Origin: Kangiella shandongensis
GTDB taxonomy: Bacteria > Pseudomonadota > Gammaproteobacteria > Enterobacterales > Kangiellaceae
Direction: 5' to 3'
Length of the DNA stretch: 64,000 nucleotides
Assembly (NCBI RefSeq): GCF_020005365.1
Contig: NZ_JACNML010000001.1
Location: 124,001-188,000, forward strand
Shown: in pieces, positions 26,942 through 39,352 of the stretch
How positions within the stretch are numbered: position 1 is the first letter of the stretch
How the letters are laid out: each line of letters begins with the position of its first letter
Notes under the pieces: generated by a model
The model's input: only the letters and a program-made list of their open reading frames with translations
Database searches by the model: none
Told to the model about the DNA's origin: nothing
Translations under genes and position numbers: made by a program

Positions 26942-28069
26942 GTGAGCCATAAGAACAGTAAAAATAAAACCTATCTTCAATCGATTCGCCTGCCGATACT
27001 CATATCCTCAGCATTAGCGATTGTCGCTCTATGCTTTTTGATTTCTTCCTGGTATGAAAAAGTCGTTGATTATAAACAGCATAGCTTCTCAGTAACTTAC
27101 AACCAGGGGTTGGCGGATAGTACGGCCTCATTCTTAGGCCAGTTAATAGAAGATGGTGATATTGAAGCTATCCGTAACATTGGTCAGCGCCTGTCAAAGC
27201 ACCCTAATATACAAAAGGTTGCAATATATCAAAGAACCGGCGAATTAATACATGAAGAAGGTGAGAGCTCCACAGCTCATAGTGATCCAGTCATAGCCAA
27301 TATCAGTTATGACGATCATTATAATGGTTATTTTATTGCCTACTTTTTACCATCATCAGAATTAACTGCCGATCAAGATAAAGTATGGTTACAGGGCAAT
27401 GTCATTTGGCTGCTAGGGGCAGGCGTTTGGTTACTTTTCTTTATTGCGTTAAATATCAAGCGCTGGTTAACCTCATCGCCAAAAACAAACCAGCACCACC
27501 AGTCCACTGACGCCGAGAAACTGGCCCAGTCTGATAACTCAAGGCTACTGAAGCAATTGGTAAAACAAAACCTAAAACAAAGTAAGGATGCCAACTTTGA
27601 TGGCTCGCTGATCATAAAGGCTGACTGGACAAAACTGGATAACCAAACCAACAATAAACTGTTAAGAATTCTCAGCCGCTGGCTGCCACAAAATGGACTT
27701 ATTGCGACCCAATTCAACAGTGACTTACTGATTCTCGGCTTAGACAGTAGTTTCTCACCATTAAGAAGAAACCCTGTCTATGCCTTAGAGCAAAGTCTGA
27801 AGAACCTTCAGTTAGAACCTAAAATTATTCTTCATGAGCTCGACGTTGGGCAGGATGTTTGCCAAACTTTTTTCAGTATTATCGAGCCGGGTATATGGTT
27901 TGAAAAGTCGTTGAAAGTATCAAGCTCAAAAGAAGCCTGGCCAGCTCAAAAAACGATTGATATAGAATTAGAGGATAAAGAGATAGTGGAGCTGTGTCAG
28001 TTACCCGAACCCGACGCCCAACAGATAACTCTGATTGAGCGTCAGATTCGCTTTATTAGCGACGATTAA
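26942..28069 (+). CDS. YtjB/AhpA (SMP) family membrane protein
   Basis: About 375 residues from a GTG at 26942 ([22 protein letters not shown]). An upstream GTG at 26903 would add 13 residues; neither has a clear Shine-Dalgarno. The first hydrophobic helix is at about 20-40. A periplasmic domain follows with [20 protein letters not shown] and [17 protein letters not shown], then a second helix ([19 protein letters not shown]) and a cytoplasmic C-terminal domain. The SMP_2 domain layout and the divergence from serB match E. coli ytjB. Role unknown. It ends four bases inside the convergent parC. Confidence 0.75.
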   Translation: MSHKNSKNKTYLQSIRLPILISSALAIVALCFLISSWYEKVVDYKQHSFSVTYNQGLADSTASFLGQLIEDGDIEAIRNIGQRLSKHPNIQKVAIYQRTGELIHEEGESSTAHSDPVIANISYDDHYNGYFIAYFLPSSELTADQDKVWLQGNVIWLLGAGVWLLFFIALNIKRWLTSSPKTNQHHQSTDAEKLAQSDNSRLLKQLVKQNLKQSKDANFDGSLIIKADWTKLDNQTNNKLLRILSRWLPQNGLIATQFNSDLLILGLDSSFSPLRRNPVYALEQSLKNLQLEPKIILHELDVGQDVCQTFFSIIEPGIWFEKSLKVSSSKEAWPAQKTIDIELEDKEIVELCQLPEPDAQQITLIERQIRFISDD

Positions 28070-30315
28070 GCCTTAGTTTCAACCGCCATAGAATCAACCC
28101 GCTGGAAGCCACGAGGCAGCTTACTGCCTCGACGGCCTCGCTCACCTCGGTAGTGCTCCAAATCTTTTGGCTTTAACGTGAGGTGTCGTTTTCCCGAGTA
28201 AATCACTAAACTATCACCCTCCGTCACCACAGCGATCGAAACCACAAACTCTTCGCGACTCTTGGCTCTGGCAGTTGGTATGCTGATAATCTTATTTCCC
28301 TTACCTTTTGCCAGCTCGGGCAAGTCCTTCAGCGGAAACACCAGCATGCGTCCCTCGTTGGAAACCGCGATGCAATAAAGCTCGCCTTCCTGAGGCAACC
28401 GTTTCGGCTTTAGCACCTTGGCCCCTGACGGTAGCGTTAAAAAGGCTTTACCATTTTTCGTTTTAGACACCAGGTCGCTAAACTTAGCTACAAAGCCGTA
28501 CCCGGCGTCAGAGGCAAACAGGAACTTATCGTCATCTTCTCCCATGATGGTAGCTAAAAACTCAGCGCCCGCAATAGGATTAACTCGACCAGTTACCGGT
28601 TCGCCAAGACCTCGGGCAGAAGGCAGCGTATTTGTCAGTAGCGAAAAACTTCTACCAGTCGAGTCCAGAAATACCGCATATTGATTACTCTTGCCCTGAG
28701 ACGAATCGAGATAAGAGTCACCAGAACGATAATTCATTCCAGCAGCATCCACATCATGGCCCTTAGCGCAACGTACCCACCCTTTCTCTGACAAGACCAC
28801 AGTAACGGGTTCCGTAGGTATCAGAGCAGTTTCAGATAACGCCTTGGCTTCATCTCGCTCAACGATCGGCGAACGACGCTCATCACCATGCTCGTCGATG
28901 ACTTCTTTCAGCTCTTTTTTCACCACCGTTTTCATACGCTGCTTAGAGCCTAACGTTAATTGCAACCAGTCAGCTTCATCTTCCAGCTCTTCCTGCTCGC
29001 CTTTAATTTTCATTTCTTCAAGCTTAGCCAGATGACGCAACTTAAGCTCAAGAATGGCTTCTGCCTGTCGATCCGATAGTTTAAAGCGTTCGATCAACTT
29101 CGGCTTTGGTTTATCTTCCGTTCGAATAATATGAATGACCTCATCAATATTGAGGTAAGCAATCAGCAAGCCATCCAGAATATGCAGACGATCCATCACC
29201 TTGTCTAAACGGTGTTGCAAACGACGACGCACGGTTTCCAGACGATAATCCAGCCATTCTTTAATGAACACTTGCAGATTTTTCACCTGAGGACGGCCAT
29301 CCAGACCGATCATATTCATGTTGACACGGTAGGTCTTTTCCAAATCCGTTGTCGCAAACAGATGGCGCATTAACTCGTCGGTATCCACTCGATTGGAGCG
29401 AGGAACAATCACCAGGCGTGTAGGATTTTCATGATCCGACTCATCGCGCAGGTCACTCACCATGGGCAGTTTCTTGGCCTGCATTTGGCTCGCAATTTGC
29501 TCCAGGACTTTCGAACCAGAAGCCTGGTGTGGTAACGCTGTAATGACAATCTCACCCTCTTCTTTTTCAAAGTAGGCGCGCATCCTAATCGAGCCACGGC
29601 CTTTATGGTACATTTCCAGGATATCCGATTTCGACGTAATGATTTCAGCATCGGTCGGAAAGTCCGGCCCTTGGACATGCTCCATCAAATCTTCAACTGT
29701 CGCTTTCGGATTATCCAGCATGTGTATACAGGCATTAGCCACTTCGGTCAGGTTGTGTGGCGGCACATCGGTAGCCATGCCTACGGCAATGCCGGTGGTT
29801 CCATTCAGCAATAAATTCGGAACGCGGGCCGGTAACACCTTTGGTTCCTGCATGGTGCCATCAAAATTCGGGATCCAGTCGACCGTGCCTTGTGAAACTT
29901 CTTTCAATAATACTTCGGAGTATGCCGCAAGTCGGGATTCCGTATATCGCATTGCCGCGAATGATTTTGGATCGTCAGGTGCTCCCCAGTTGCCCTGCCC
30001 GTCAACTAAAGGATAACGATAGGAGAAAGGTTGCGCCATCAGAACCATCGCTTCATAACAGGCTGAATCACCATGCGGATGGAACTTACCCAAGACATCA
30101 CCCACCGTACGCGCCGACTTCTTATACTTTGACGTTGCTTTTAAGCCCAGCTCGCTCATGGCATACACGATACGGCGCTGCACTGGCTTCAAACCATCAC
30201 CGATATGCGGCAAAGCACGATCCATGATGACGTACATGGAATAATTTAAGTACGCCTCTTCTGTAAATTCGGCTAGCGATCGCTTCTCAATACCTTCGTA
30301 ATCTATTTCTTCCAC
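28066..30315 (-). CDS. parC: DNA topoisomerase IV subunit A
   Basis: 749 residues, full length. The catalytic Tyr is Tyr124 in AAMRYTE. The quinolone region [12 protein letters not shown] keeps Ser84 and Glu88, equivalent to E. coli Ser80 and Glu84, so it reads as wild type. C-terminal beta-pinwheel blades follow ([21 protein letters not shown]). With ParE it decatenates daughter chromosomes. It lies 17 bases downstream of parE and is co-transcribed with it. Confidence 0.97.
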   Translation of the reverse strand: MEEIDYEGIEKRSLAEFTEEAYLNYSMYVIMDRALPHIGDGLKPVQRRIVYAMSELGLKATSKYKKSARTVGDVLGKFHPHGDSACYEAMVLMAQPFSYRYPLVDGQGNWGAPDDPKSFAAMRYTESRLAAYSEVLLKEVSQGTVDWIPNFDGTMQEPKVLPARVPNLLLNGTTGIAVGMATDVPPHNLTEVANACIHMLDNPKATVEDLMEHVQGPDFPTDAEIITSKSDILEMYHKGRGSIRMRAYFEKEEGEIVITALPHQASGSKVLEQIASQMQAKKLPMVSDLRDESDHENPTRLVIVPRSNRVDTDELMRHLFATTDLEKTYRVNMNMIGLDGRPQVKNLQVFIKEWLDYRLETVRRRLQHRLDKVMDRLHILDGLLIAYLNIDEVIHIIRTEDKPKPKLIERFKLSDRQAEAILELKLRHLAKLEEMKIKGEQEELEDEADWLQLTLGSKQRMKTVVKKELKEVIDEHGDERRSPIVERDEAKALSETALIPTEPVTVVLSEKGWVRCAKGHDVDAAGMNYRSGDSYLDSSQGKSNQYAVFLDSTGRSFSLLTNTLPSARGLGEPVTGRVNPIAGAEFLATIMGEDDDKFLFASDAGYGFVAKFSDLVSKTKNGKAFLTLPSGAKVLKPKRLPQEGELYCIAVSNEGRMLVFPLKDLPELAKGKGNKIISIPTARAKSREEFVVSIAVVTEGDSLVIYSGKRHLTLKPKDLEHYRGERGRRGSKLPRGFQRVDSMAVETKA

Positions 30316-30332
30316 GTTAACTCACTATTCTT

Positions 30333-32276
<1,944 letters not shown>

Positions 32277-32368
32277 TTATAACGCCTTATCCTATAAAGG
32301 CGGATCTATTTGTGCAAGTAAAATATCAGCTCTTGAGCCGAAGACTCGGCGGCTAAGGTTTGCGTCAG

Positions 32369-33193
32369 TTAATAACCGGAGATGGCCAGGTTTACCGACG
32401 GTAAATAATCATCAACGCGGAAGCTTTCTACCTCAATCTGTCCATTTTTGCGACAGTGGTAAATATTGTAGCCCGGTTTTTCCGCACTTGCAGAGAAGTC
32501 TTTAGAATGCTTTTTAAACTGAACACAGGTCGACGGAACAGAGCGATAATCGACCGTTTTATGCTCGATGGCCGATGATTGGTGCACATGGCCGAAGGCA
32601 CACATCTGAACTTGCGGGTACTGTGATAATAGCTCAACCAGTTGCTGGCCGTTTTCAATACCAATCTTATCCAGCCACATGCTACCGACGGGCACAGGAT
32701 GATGATGTGTGAAAACCATCGTAGGTAAGTCGTTATTCTCATCCAGGCATTTTTCGAGCCAGGCCAACTCGTCCTGGTTGACTTCTCCATGAACTTTACC
32801 TGGAACATGGCTATTTAACATCAGCATTTGCCAATGCTCTGTAATCAGCTGCTCAGCCGTGGAGAACAAGGAAGTCGATAGATACTGCTTGAGCTTAGGC
32901 CGCTCATCATGGTTGCCCGCCAAGCTGAATACGGGCTTGTTGTAACGGGATAGGTACTGAATAAAGTTTTGATACGACTCTGGAGTATAGTCTTGTGAAA
33001 TATCTCCAGTAACCACTATCAAGTCTGGACGGATATTGCGATTATCAATATCTTCTAAGACAGCCATCAGGCTTTCGTTCGTATTTACTCCAAGCAACGT
33101 CGAACCACGATCGGCAAAGAGATGCGGATCGGAAAGATGTAATACAGTCATGTTGGGACGCCCAATAAAAAGACGTGTTTGCTCTTTGTTCAA
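32369..33193 (-). CDS. cpdA: 3',5'-cyclic AMP phosphodiesterase
   Basis: A 274-residue calcineurin-like metallophosphoesterase. All metal-binding blocks are present in order: SDPHLF, GDISQD, GNHDE, HHHPVPVG and GHVHQS. CpdA lowers cAMP. I use a TTG start at 33193 because GGGGTG lies a few bases upstream. The first ATG, 14 codons later, has no Shine-Dalgarno, and E. coli CpdA also has an N-terminal extension. It is in the conserved order tolC-nudF-yqiB-cpdA-parE. Confidence 0.93.
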   Translation of the reverse strand: MNKEQTRLFIGRPNMTVLHLSDPHLFADRGSTLLGVNTNESLMAVLEDIDNRNIRPDLIVVTGDISQDYTPESYQNFIQYLSRYNKPVFSLAGNHDERPKLKQYLSTSLFSTAEQLITEHWQMLMLNSHVPGKVHGEVNQDELAWLEKCLDENNDLPTMVFTHHHPVPVGSMWLDKIGIENGQQLVELLSQYPQVQMCAFGHVHQSSAIEHKTVDYRSVPSTCVQFKKHSKDFSASAEKPGYNIYHCRKNGQIEVESFRVDDYLPSVNLAISGY

Positions 33194-33235
33194 AACGCAC
33201 CCCTTTTCTATTTACTTATTATTATCTCGCGTTCA

Positions 33236-33700
33236 CTAATCAAAAAAAACCAATTGAGTCCTATTGAAACTGTGAGGTTGGCCAAATTCTAAACAAAAAT
33301 TTAACCATTCTGACAAAAAACGGTTCAATTGAATCTTTTCATCAGGTTGTTTCATTTTATTATTAGGATAGGGGTACACTGGAGGCAGCATCCCTTTGTT
33401 GAGCCCTGACAATACTTCGGCTACCTTAGCATCATGGTACATACGAACCAAATAATTACGCTGAAGACTGATTTGAGACGACTCCTGCTTTAACTCATAA
33501 GTCGCAGTATGTTGACTTTTCTGTTTAAGGCAGAGCTGTAAATCTGGTTGTTTTTCTACGGGCAAAGCAAAGCCCTGCCCAACCTCGAGCTCAGCTAAAT
33601 TGATTAGACGAGCGAGTTTTGCATAGTTACTGGCACAGAGTGCCATAAACTCTTTTAAATCAGGGACATACTTTCTCTTAACTCGACTCGACATAATCAT
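33236..33700 (-). CDS. yqiB: DUF1249 family protein YqiB
   Basis: A 154-residue basic cytoplasmic protein with the DUF1249 pattern YVPDLKEFMALCASNYAKLARL at the start and VRMYHDAKVAEVL in the middle. It is known as YqiB in E. coli, where it also lies between nudF and cpdA. The start is coupled to the nudF stop (TGAATGATTATG); a second ATG two codons later is an alternative. The biochemical function is unknown. Confidence 0.9.
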   Translation of the reverse strand: MIMSSRVKRKYVPDLKEFMALCASNYAKLARLINLAELEVGQGFALPVEKQPDLQLCLKQKSQHTATYELKQESSQISLQRNYLVRMYHDAKVAEVLSGLNKGMLPPVYPYPNNKMKQPDEKIQLNRFLSEWLNFCLEFGQPHSFNRTQLVFFD

Positions 33701-34303
33701 TCAGGGTAAGCTCAGCTTACTTTCATTTAATAAAAACCACTGTATCGCAATAATCGCCATCGCATTATTAATGCGGCCTTCTTCTAATAATTTCAATACT
33801 TCCGCTCGACTGAGCACTAATACTTTAATGTCTTCATGCTCAGTTTCAAGCCCAGCGTAATCGGCGACCTCATCACTATCGGCTAAACCCAAGAATAAAT
33901 CCACATATTCTGTCGTTCCTCCCGGGCTGACCCAGTAGCCTGACATTGGAATCAACCGTTGAATGTGGCAGCCCACCTCTTCTAGTGACTCCCTTTTTGC
34001 AACATCCTCTGGACTCTCGCCTTTTTCAACCATACCTGCCACGATCTCGACCAACCAAGGGGTATCGTCACCTTTTAAAGCGCCAGGTCGACACTGTTCG
34101 GCCATAATAAACTTCTGTTTACCGGGATCATACAGTAAAACCCCAACCGCATTGCCTCGTTCAAAAATTTCACGCTCGACAACGGGGCTCCAATCACCCT
34201 GATAACGACGATGCTGATAACGGTACTTTTTCATCGAGAAAAAGCCCTTGTACAGATCTTCACTATCAATAAATTTAATATCGTCGTGTGTAAAGCAGGA
34301 CAT
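33701..34303 (-). CDS. nudF: ADP-ribose diphosphatase (Nudix)
   Basis: A Nudix hydrolase of about 200 residues that cleaves ADP-ribose to AMP and ribose 5-phosphate. The Nudix box is GMVEKGESPEDVAKRESLEE, near residues 93-112. I start at the ATG at 34303 (MSCFTHDDIKF) because GAGG lies about 8 bases upstream. An ATG at 34363 would give a 20-residue extension lacking a Shine-Dalgarno. It is conserved next to tolC on one side and yqiB on the other. A Pcm-like gene is inserted before tolC. Confidence 0.93.
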   Translation of the reverse strand: MSCFTHDDIKFIDSEDLYKGFFSMKKYRYQHRRYQGDWSPVVEREIFERGNAVGVLLYDPGKQKFIMAEQCRPGALKGDDTPWLVEIVAGMVEKGESPEDVAKRESLEEVGCHIQRLIPMSGYWVSPGGTTEYVDLFLGLADSDEVADYAGLETEHEDIKVLVLSRAEVLKLLEEGRINNAMAIIAIQWFLLNESKLSLP

Positions 34304-34450
34304 GATACCTCTATTTATTTTGCAATGCAGAGCCTTATTTCGACTCACTATTAGATTGAGCATACCACTCTTTCATAATCTGTTACACTTACCCTGTTGT
34401 TTGAAATATTAGAAATGACTATTCTTTGCACAAGGTAACGTGAGGTAATC

Positions 34451-35119
34451 ATGACAGATATGGCCGCTGATTTCGAACAGGCACGACACAACATGGTAGA
34501 ACAACAAATTCGCCCGTGGAATGTTCTTGACCAGCGCGTGCTGGACAAAATCCAGGGGTTAGCCCGTGACCGTTTTGTTCCGAAAAGGTATTGTGACATT
34601 GCTTATGCAGATACCCAAATCGATATTGGTCATAGTCAGATCATGATGACTCCAAAGGAAGAAGCCCGAATGCTACAAGCCCTGGCCATTCAACCAACGG
34701 ACTCAGTGTTAGAGATTGGCACAGGGACCGGTTACTGCACAGCCTTAATGGCAAGCTTGGCAAAAAAAGTTTACAGCGTGGACATCATTGAAGAGTTTAT
34801 TGAGTCCGCAAGCGTTATAACGAAGAGCTTAGGGCTTACCAATATTGAGTTTGAAGAAGGTGATGCTGTTAATGGCTGGCCGCACCATAAGCCCTATGAT
34901 GCCATAGCGATTACCGGAAGTTATTATCAGTTACCAGAGGCTTATATGACACACCTGTCGATAGGTGGTCGCCTATTCTGTGTAACAGGAACTAAGCCAG
35001 CTATGCAGGCTCAACTGATTACACGCCTTGGAGAAGAAGAGTGGCACTACGAAACATTGTACGAAACAGTCATTCCAGAGCTGATTAATAGTAAGCCAAA
35101 ACCACAGTTTAACTTTTAG
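34451..35119 (+). CDS. Protein-L-isoaspartate O-methyltransferase family protein
   Basis: A 222-residue SAM-dependent methyltransferase of the Pcm family. Motif I is VLEIGTGTGYCTALMA (about residues 80-95), close to the Pcm consensus VLEIGTGSGYQTA. The N-terminal MVEQQIRPWNVLDQRVL is characteristic of the Pcm-like protein found upstream of tolC in many gammaproteobacteria. The canonical pcm lies with surE/nlpD, so this is probably a paralogue whose target may differ. It lies 48 bases upstream of tolC in the same direction, so co-expression is likely. Confidence 0.88.
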   Translation: MTDMAADFEQARHNMVEQQIRPWNVLDQRVLDKIQGLARDRFVPKRYCDIAYADTQIDIGHSQIMMTPKEEARMLQALAIQPTDSVLEIGTGTGYCTALMASLAKKVYSVDIIEEFIESASVITKSLGLTNIEFEEGDAVNGWPHHKPYDAIAITGSYYQLPEAYMTHLSIGGRLFCVTGTKPAMQAQLITRLGEEEWHYETLYETVIPELINSKPKPQFNF

Positions 35120-35166
35120 AGTTTGCTTCCTCAGGAAATTAATAACACATTAAGAGACCATTTTTA

Positions 35167-36567
35167 ATGAAACAGACAACCACTTATAAACTACTCGCTG
35201 CTGCTTTGCTTGGTGGAATGACAAACTTGAGCATTGCCAGCACCGACTTATTAACGGTCTATTCGGATGCATTAGAGAATGATACTCAGTACAAGATCAG
35301 TGCAGCGGATCTAAAATCCACAGAGCAAGGATACCGCATCACACGCTCTAACTTATTGCCACAAATTAATGGTAGCATCAGCCGCTCACGTTCTGACTCG
35401 GATAATGAAGGTCAGGGTCTCGATGGCAGCCCGTCCGATCCCTTCAATAATGTAGTGAATAGCACTACCTATGGAGTACAACTGGATCAGGTACTGTTTG
35501 ACTGGAGTCAATGGTTAGCTTTAGATCAAGCTGAAATGCGGGTCAGAGCTTCGGAGTTAAGCCATGGAGCTAATTTACAAAGTCTGATGCTACGCACCAC
35601 TCAAGCCTACTTCGATATATTATCCGCAGAAGAAGCTCTGGACATAACGGTCAATGAAAAAGGAGCCCTGCAACAACAACTCAAGCTGACTCGAGAGCAA
35701 TACGAAGCAGGCCTGGCCAATGCTACAGACTTTCTCAATGCCCAGGCAAATTATGATCAAGCCGTTGCCAACGTCATCAGTCAGGAAAACAACTTGATCA
35801 ATGCCCAGGAGACTTTGCGTGAACTGACGGGGAAATACTACTCCCAGCTTGAAGATATTGGTAACAGTGTTTCCATGCAGCAACCAACGCCAGACAATGT
35901 TGATGACTGGATGCGTGTGGCCAATGAGTCAAACCTTGGCCTAAAAGCTCAGCAGATGAATGTGCGGATTGCACGAGATGAAGTGAAACGAAATCGCAGC
36001 GGGCATTATCCAAGCGCGAACTTAAAGATCAGTTATAGCGATCAAGACAGAGATACAGAAAGACTTTTCCCTCAAGGTACAACAGGAACGCCTGCATTAC
36101 CGCCAGGGACCATAACCAACTCATCCACCCTGTCCGATGGCTACACTGCAGGAATAACCGTATCAGTCCCGCTATTCTCAGGTTTTAGAACCTCTGCTCA
36201 AACAGAGCAGGCCAAACAAGGTTATTTAAAAGCAACTCACGAATTAGAGCAGAATGCTCGACTGGTTCAGAAAAATGTTCGTTCGGCTTACTCAACCTTA
36301 AAAGCAGCCATTCAATCATTCAAAGCCAATAAACGTGTACTTGAATCAAGCCAAAGTTCCTTAGAAGCCACGCAAGACGGTTATCAGGCTGGTACGCGTA
36401 ACATCATTGACGTGCTTTCTGCCACGCGCGCTGTTTATGCCGCAGAACGCTCTTTAAGCCGCGCTAAGTTTGACTACTTACAGAGTGGCTTGCAGCTCAA
36501 GCAAGCGGTTGGAACCTTAACGAAACAAGATCTTGAGCAAGTAAACCAGTGGTTACTGAATAACTAG
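35167..36567 (+). CDS. tolC: Outer-membrane efflux channel TolC
   Basis: 466 residues with signal peptide MKQTTTYKLLAAALLGGMTNLSIAS. Two homologous halves have long coiled-coil helices, including LKLTREQYEAGLANATDFLNAQA and the paired SLEATQDGYQAGTRNIIDVLSA, the TolC repeat motif (Y.aG....DVL.A). It forms the trimeric channel-tunnel for tripartite efflux and type I secretion. Its position next to nudF, yqiB, cpdA and parE matches E. coli. Confidence 0.95.
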   Translation: MKQTTTYKLLAAALLGGMTNLSIASTDLLTVYSDALENDTQYKISAADLKSTEQGYRITRSNLLPQINGSISRSRSDSDNEGQGLDGSPSDPFNNVVNSTTYGVQLDQVLFDWSQWLALDQAEMRVRASELSHGANLQSLMLRTTQAYFDILSAEEALDITVNEKGALQQQLKLTREQYEAGLANATDFLNAQANYDQAVANVISQENNLINAQETLRELTGKYYSQLEDIGNSVSMQQPTPDNVDDWMRVANESNLGLKAQQMNVRIARDEVKRNRSGHYPSANLKISYSDQDRDTERLFPQGTTGTPALPPGTITNSSTLSDGYTAGITVSVPLFSGFRTSAQTEQAKQGYLKATHELEQNARLVQKNVRSAYSTLKAAIQSFKANKRVLESSQSSLEATQDGYQAGTRNIIDVLSATRAVYAAERSLSRAKFDYLQSGLQLKQAVGTLTKQDLEQVNQWLLNN

Positions 36568-36576
36568 CTCGATGCT

Positions 36577-36612
36577 GGGGCCTTTCCCTAAGCTTTAAAG
36601 GAAAGGCCTTAA
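36577..36612. terminator. Hairpin between convergent tolC and waaA
   Basis: GGCCTTTCC and GGAAAGGCC pair around a 12-base loop. The hairpin overlaps the last codons of waaA, and the T-runs are short, so termination strength is uncertain. Confidence 0.45.
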
Positions 36613-37848
36613 AGCTTCAACCGTCTTATCTAAGGCACCTCGACTCTGCTCAACCACCGCTTTCGCTTTTTGTCCCATCTCCATGCGCTGTTCTCGGTCT
36701 TTCAGCAGTTGAATAACCATGGTGCTGATAGCATCGACACTATCGACAGTCACCGCCCCGCCATGCAGCTCTAACTGATGAAATATTTCATCAAAGTTAT
36801 GCACGTATGGACCGGACAAAATAGGTTTCCCAATTGAAGCAGGTTCAATCATGTTATGCCCACCGATTGGGGTTAAGCTACCAGCGACAAACGCAAGATC
36901 ACACAACTGATACGCCAGCATTAACTCACCCATAGAGTCACCAACAAGTACGTCAGCCGAAGCTTGCCATGCTTCTGGCTGAGAACGGCGGGCAAAGGAA
37001 AAACCATAAGACGTCACCAGCTTTGTCACTTCATCAAAACGCTCCGGATGTCTCGGCACAAGCACCATCTTAACGTCAGGTAATTCCTCTCTCACTTTTT
37101 GGTGGGCCTGTAACAACAGCTCATCTTCCCCTTTATGGGTACTGGCGGCTAACCATACTAAATAGCCCTGCTCCTGCCATGGAGGAAAAAAGGATGGTCT
37201 CCCGTTCTGTTCAAAAGCCTGATCAAACTTTATATTTCCGGTCACCATACACTTATCACTGCTTACACCCAGTTTGATGAAGCGAGCTTCATCCTCTTTA
37301 CCTACTGGTAAGATTCGCTCAAAAGTACTCATCATCTGTTGACTTAAAGAAGCAATTTTAAGGTATTTACTGGCTGACTTAGCCGACATACGGGCATTAG
37401 CCAGTACAACAGGGATGTGCACCTTCTCCATATGGTGAAGCCAGTTTGGCCACAACTCCGTTTCCATGATAATTAATGCCTTAGGCTTAACACGCCGGGT
37501 AAACCGTTTAATGGCGCCAGGCAAATCGCAGGGAGAATAGTGGTGAGTGACCTTGTCACCAAGACCTTCAATTATTTGTTTTGCCCCGGTTGGAGTTGTC
37601 GTCGTGACGACAACATTAAGCTGAGGCTCCACCTGAAGCAATCTGTCAATAATTGCCTTGGCTGCGTTCGCCTCTCCCATCGAAACCGCATGAAACCATA
37701 TCGACGGTTTGCTTTGTTTTTTAACAAAACCAAAACGCTCACGAAGAGGTTCTCGATACTGTGGCGGCTTAAAACTCTTATAAATCCAACGAATGCACAG
37801 CAGAGGGGCACACAGGTAATAAACGAGAGTGTAAATAAATCGTAGCAA
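36595..37848 (-). CDS. waaA: 3-deoxy-D-manno-octulosonic acid transferase
   Basis: A 417-residue GT30 glycosyltransferase that adds Kdo to lipid A on the inner membrane. It has an N-terminal membrane anchor (MLRFIYTLVYYLCAPLLC). The acceptor-side Glu lies in AVSMGEANAAKA (about residues 54-65). IIMETELWPNWL follows near 125, and a C-terminal GGHNMIEPASIGKPIL carries the nucleotide-sugar site Glu. It is 13 bases downstream of rnfH and ratA on the same strand, which is an unusual local partner set. Confidence 0.95.
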   Translation of the reverse strand: MLRFIYTLVYYLCAPLLCIRWIYKSFKPPQYREPLRERFGFVKKQSKPSIWFHAVSMGEANAAKAIIDRLLQVEPQLNVVVTTTTPTGAKQIIEGLGDKVTHHYSPCDLPGAIKRFTRRVKPKALIIMETELWPNWLHHMEKVHIPVVLANARMSAKSASKYLKIASLSQQMMSTFERILPVGKEDEARFIKLGVSSDKCMVTGNIKFDQAFEQNGRPSFFPPWQEQGYLVWLAASTHKGEDELLLQAHQKVREELPDVKMVLVPRHPERFDEVTKLVTSYGFSFARRSQPEAWQASADVLVGDSMGELMLAYQLCDLAFVAGSLTPIGGHNMIEPASIGKPILSGPYVHNFDEIFHQLELHGGAVTVDSVDAISTMVIQLLKDREQRMEMGQKAKAVVEQSRGALDKTVEALRPFL

Positions 37849-37861
37849 TGCTTAATCCTTA

Positions 37862-38197
37862 TTATTTTTTTGTTTCTTGCCTGGCTTTTTGCGCTCGCTG
37901 CTTGCGAACTTCTTTTGGGTCAATCAACAAGGGGCGATAAATTTCAACTCGATCACCATCGTGTAAATGGTCACCCAGCTTTGCCAGTTTACTGAAGATG
38001 CCAACTTTCTGCTTATTTAAATCAATCTCTGGATATAAATCCAATATTCCTGACTGTGAAATCACATCCTCAATGGTTGCATCAGCTCGAACTTCCAGTT
38101 GCAACAGGGTTTGTTTCTCTGGTAAAGCATAAGCGACTTCCACCTTCAGCTTACAGTTTTCCGCTCCTTGAATATCGCTCTTAGAAGATTGCTCCAC
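37862..38197 (-). CDS. rnfH: RnfH family ubiquitin-fold protein
   Basis: A 111-residue protein from a GTG. The UPF0125 pattern is clear: [57 protein letters not shown]. RnfH has a beta-grasp fold. It is conserved beside ratA and smpB, as in E. coli. It follows ratA by 21 bases and is likely co-transcribed. The molecular role is unsettled. Confidence 0.93.
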   Translation of the reverse strand: MEQSSKSDIQGAENCKLKVEVAYALPEKQTLLQLEVRADATIEDVISQSGILDLYPEIDLNKQKVGIFSKLAKLGDHLHDGDRVEIYRPLLIDPKEVRKQRAQKARQETKK

Positions 38198-38218
38198 TGT
38201 AACTTTCTCCGTCTTAAT

Positions 38219-38656
38219 TTAAACCCGATCGTAAACAGCTTTAGCCCGAGCAGAAAAAGCATCCACAAAAGACTCAGCCAAGTGGCTGAAAATATTGCTA
38301 AAAGCAATACTTGCTAAGCGATTAGTAAACTCGAACGAAACGATCAATTCAACCTTACACGCCTGTTCATCGAGTTTCGAAAAAGTCCAGCAACCACTTA
38401 AATGCTTAAAAGGCCCTTCAACCAACTCCATCTCTATAGTCTTATACGGGGCATTGATATTTCTTGTCGTGAACTCCTTCTCAAAGCCACCCTTTGATAC
38501 CGCCAGGCTCGCTGTAACGGTGTTCGCAGAACGCTCCAGCTCTTTAGCGCCTGCACAATTCGGTAAAAATTCAGGATACTTTTCAATGTCATCGACTAAC
38601 TCAAACATCTGTTGCGCAGAATAGGGCAGCAAAGCCTCACGCTTAATTGTTTTCAT
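38219..38656 (-). CDS. ratA: RatA/COQ10 family START-domain protein
   Basis: A protein of about 145 residues with the ratA pattern ALLPYSAQQMFELVDDIEKYPEFLPNC near the start and GPFKHLSGCWTF in the middle. Family members are START-fold proteins. E. coli RatA blocks 70S assembly, while the eukaryotic COQ10 members bind quinone. I use the ATG at 38656 (MKTIKREALL); an ATG at 38671 would add five residues. It is divergent from smpB, matching the conserved ratA-smpB arrangement. Confidence 0.92.
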   Translation of the reverse strand: MKTIKREALLPYSAQQMFELVDDIEKYPEFLPNCAGAKELERSANTVTASLAVSKGGFEKEFTTRNINAPYKTIEMELVEGPFKHLSGCWTFSKLDEQACKVELIVSFEFTNRLASIAFSNIFSHLAESFVDAFSARAKAVYDRV

Positions 38657-38793
38657 GGAACTCGCTATCAAATTACTTACAACAATTGTAACATTGCCGT
38701 ATTGAAAAATCCTAACCTATTGAGCCCCTGCCTCATGAAGCCTATAATCCTGATATTAGAGAAGTATCTTCATTAACCATAGAGAGACATTGA

Positions 38794-39273
38794 GTGGCAA
38801 AGAAAGGTAAAAGCAAACAGTCGAGTAATACCATCGCCTTGAACAAGAAGGCGCGCCATGATTACTTCATAGAAGAAACCTTTGAGGCGGGATTGGCGCT
38901 ACAGGGCTGGGAAGTTAAGAGTTTAAGAGCCGGCAAGGTTAACTTATCTGAAAGCTATGTACTCCTTAAAAATGGCGAAGCATTCCTCTTTGGCTGCCAT
39001 ATATCTCCGTTAATTAGTGCATCAACTCATGTTGTAGCAGACCCTTTGAGAACACGAAAGCTACTACTACACGATCATGAAATAGCAAAACTATTCCGTG
39101 GCGTTGAACAACAGGGGCACACAGTTATAGCTCTCAAGCTATATTGGAAGAAATCCTTGGTAAAGCTTGAAATTGGTCTGGCCAAAGGTAAAAAGCTTCA
39201 TGATAAACGAGCTACCGAAAAAGAACGTGAGTGGAATAAAACCAAAGAACGCTTAATGAAGCACAGTGTGTGA
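38794..39273 (+). CDS. smpB: SsrA-binding protein
   Basis: 159 residues from a GTG with AGAGAG upstream. It has the SmpB OB-fold with [36 protein letters not shown]-type sequence (N-terminal third) and the basic C-terminal tail ([21 protein letters not shown]). That tail enters the decoding site. It acts with tmRNA in ribosome rescue; ssrA is 4.3 kb downstream. It is divergent from ratA/rnfH. Confidence 0.96.
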   Translation: MAKKGKSKQSSNTIALNKKARHDYFIEETFEAGLALQGWEVKSLRAGKVNLSESYVLLKNGEAFLFGCHISPLISASTHVVADPLRTRKLLLHDHEIAKLFRGVEQQGHTVIALKLYWKKSLVKLEIGLAKGKKLHDKRATEKEREWNKTKERLMKHSV

Positions 39274-39352
39274 CCCAGTTCTAAAAACAATGGCTCATCA
39301 CAGTTAACGTAAAAAAATCCTGCTACTATTATTTGTCAAAATTATTAGGAAA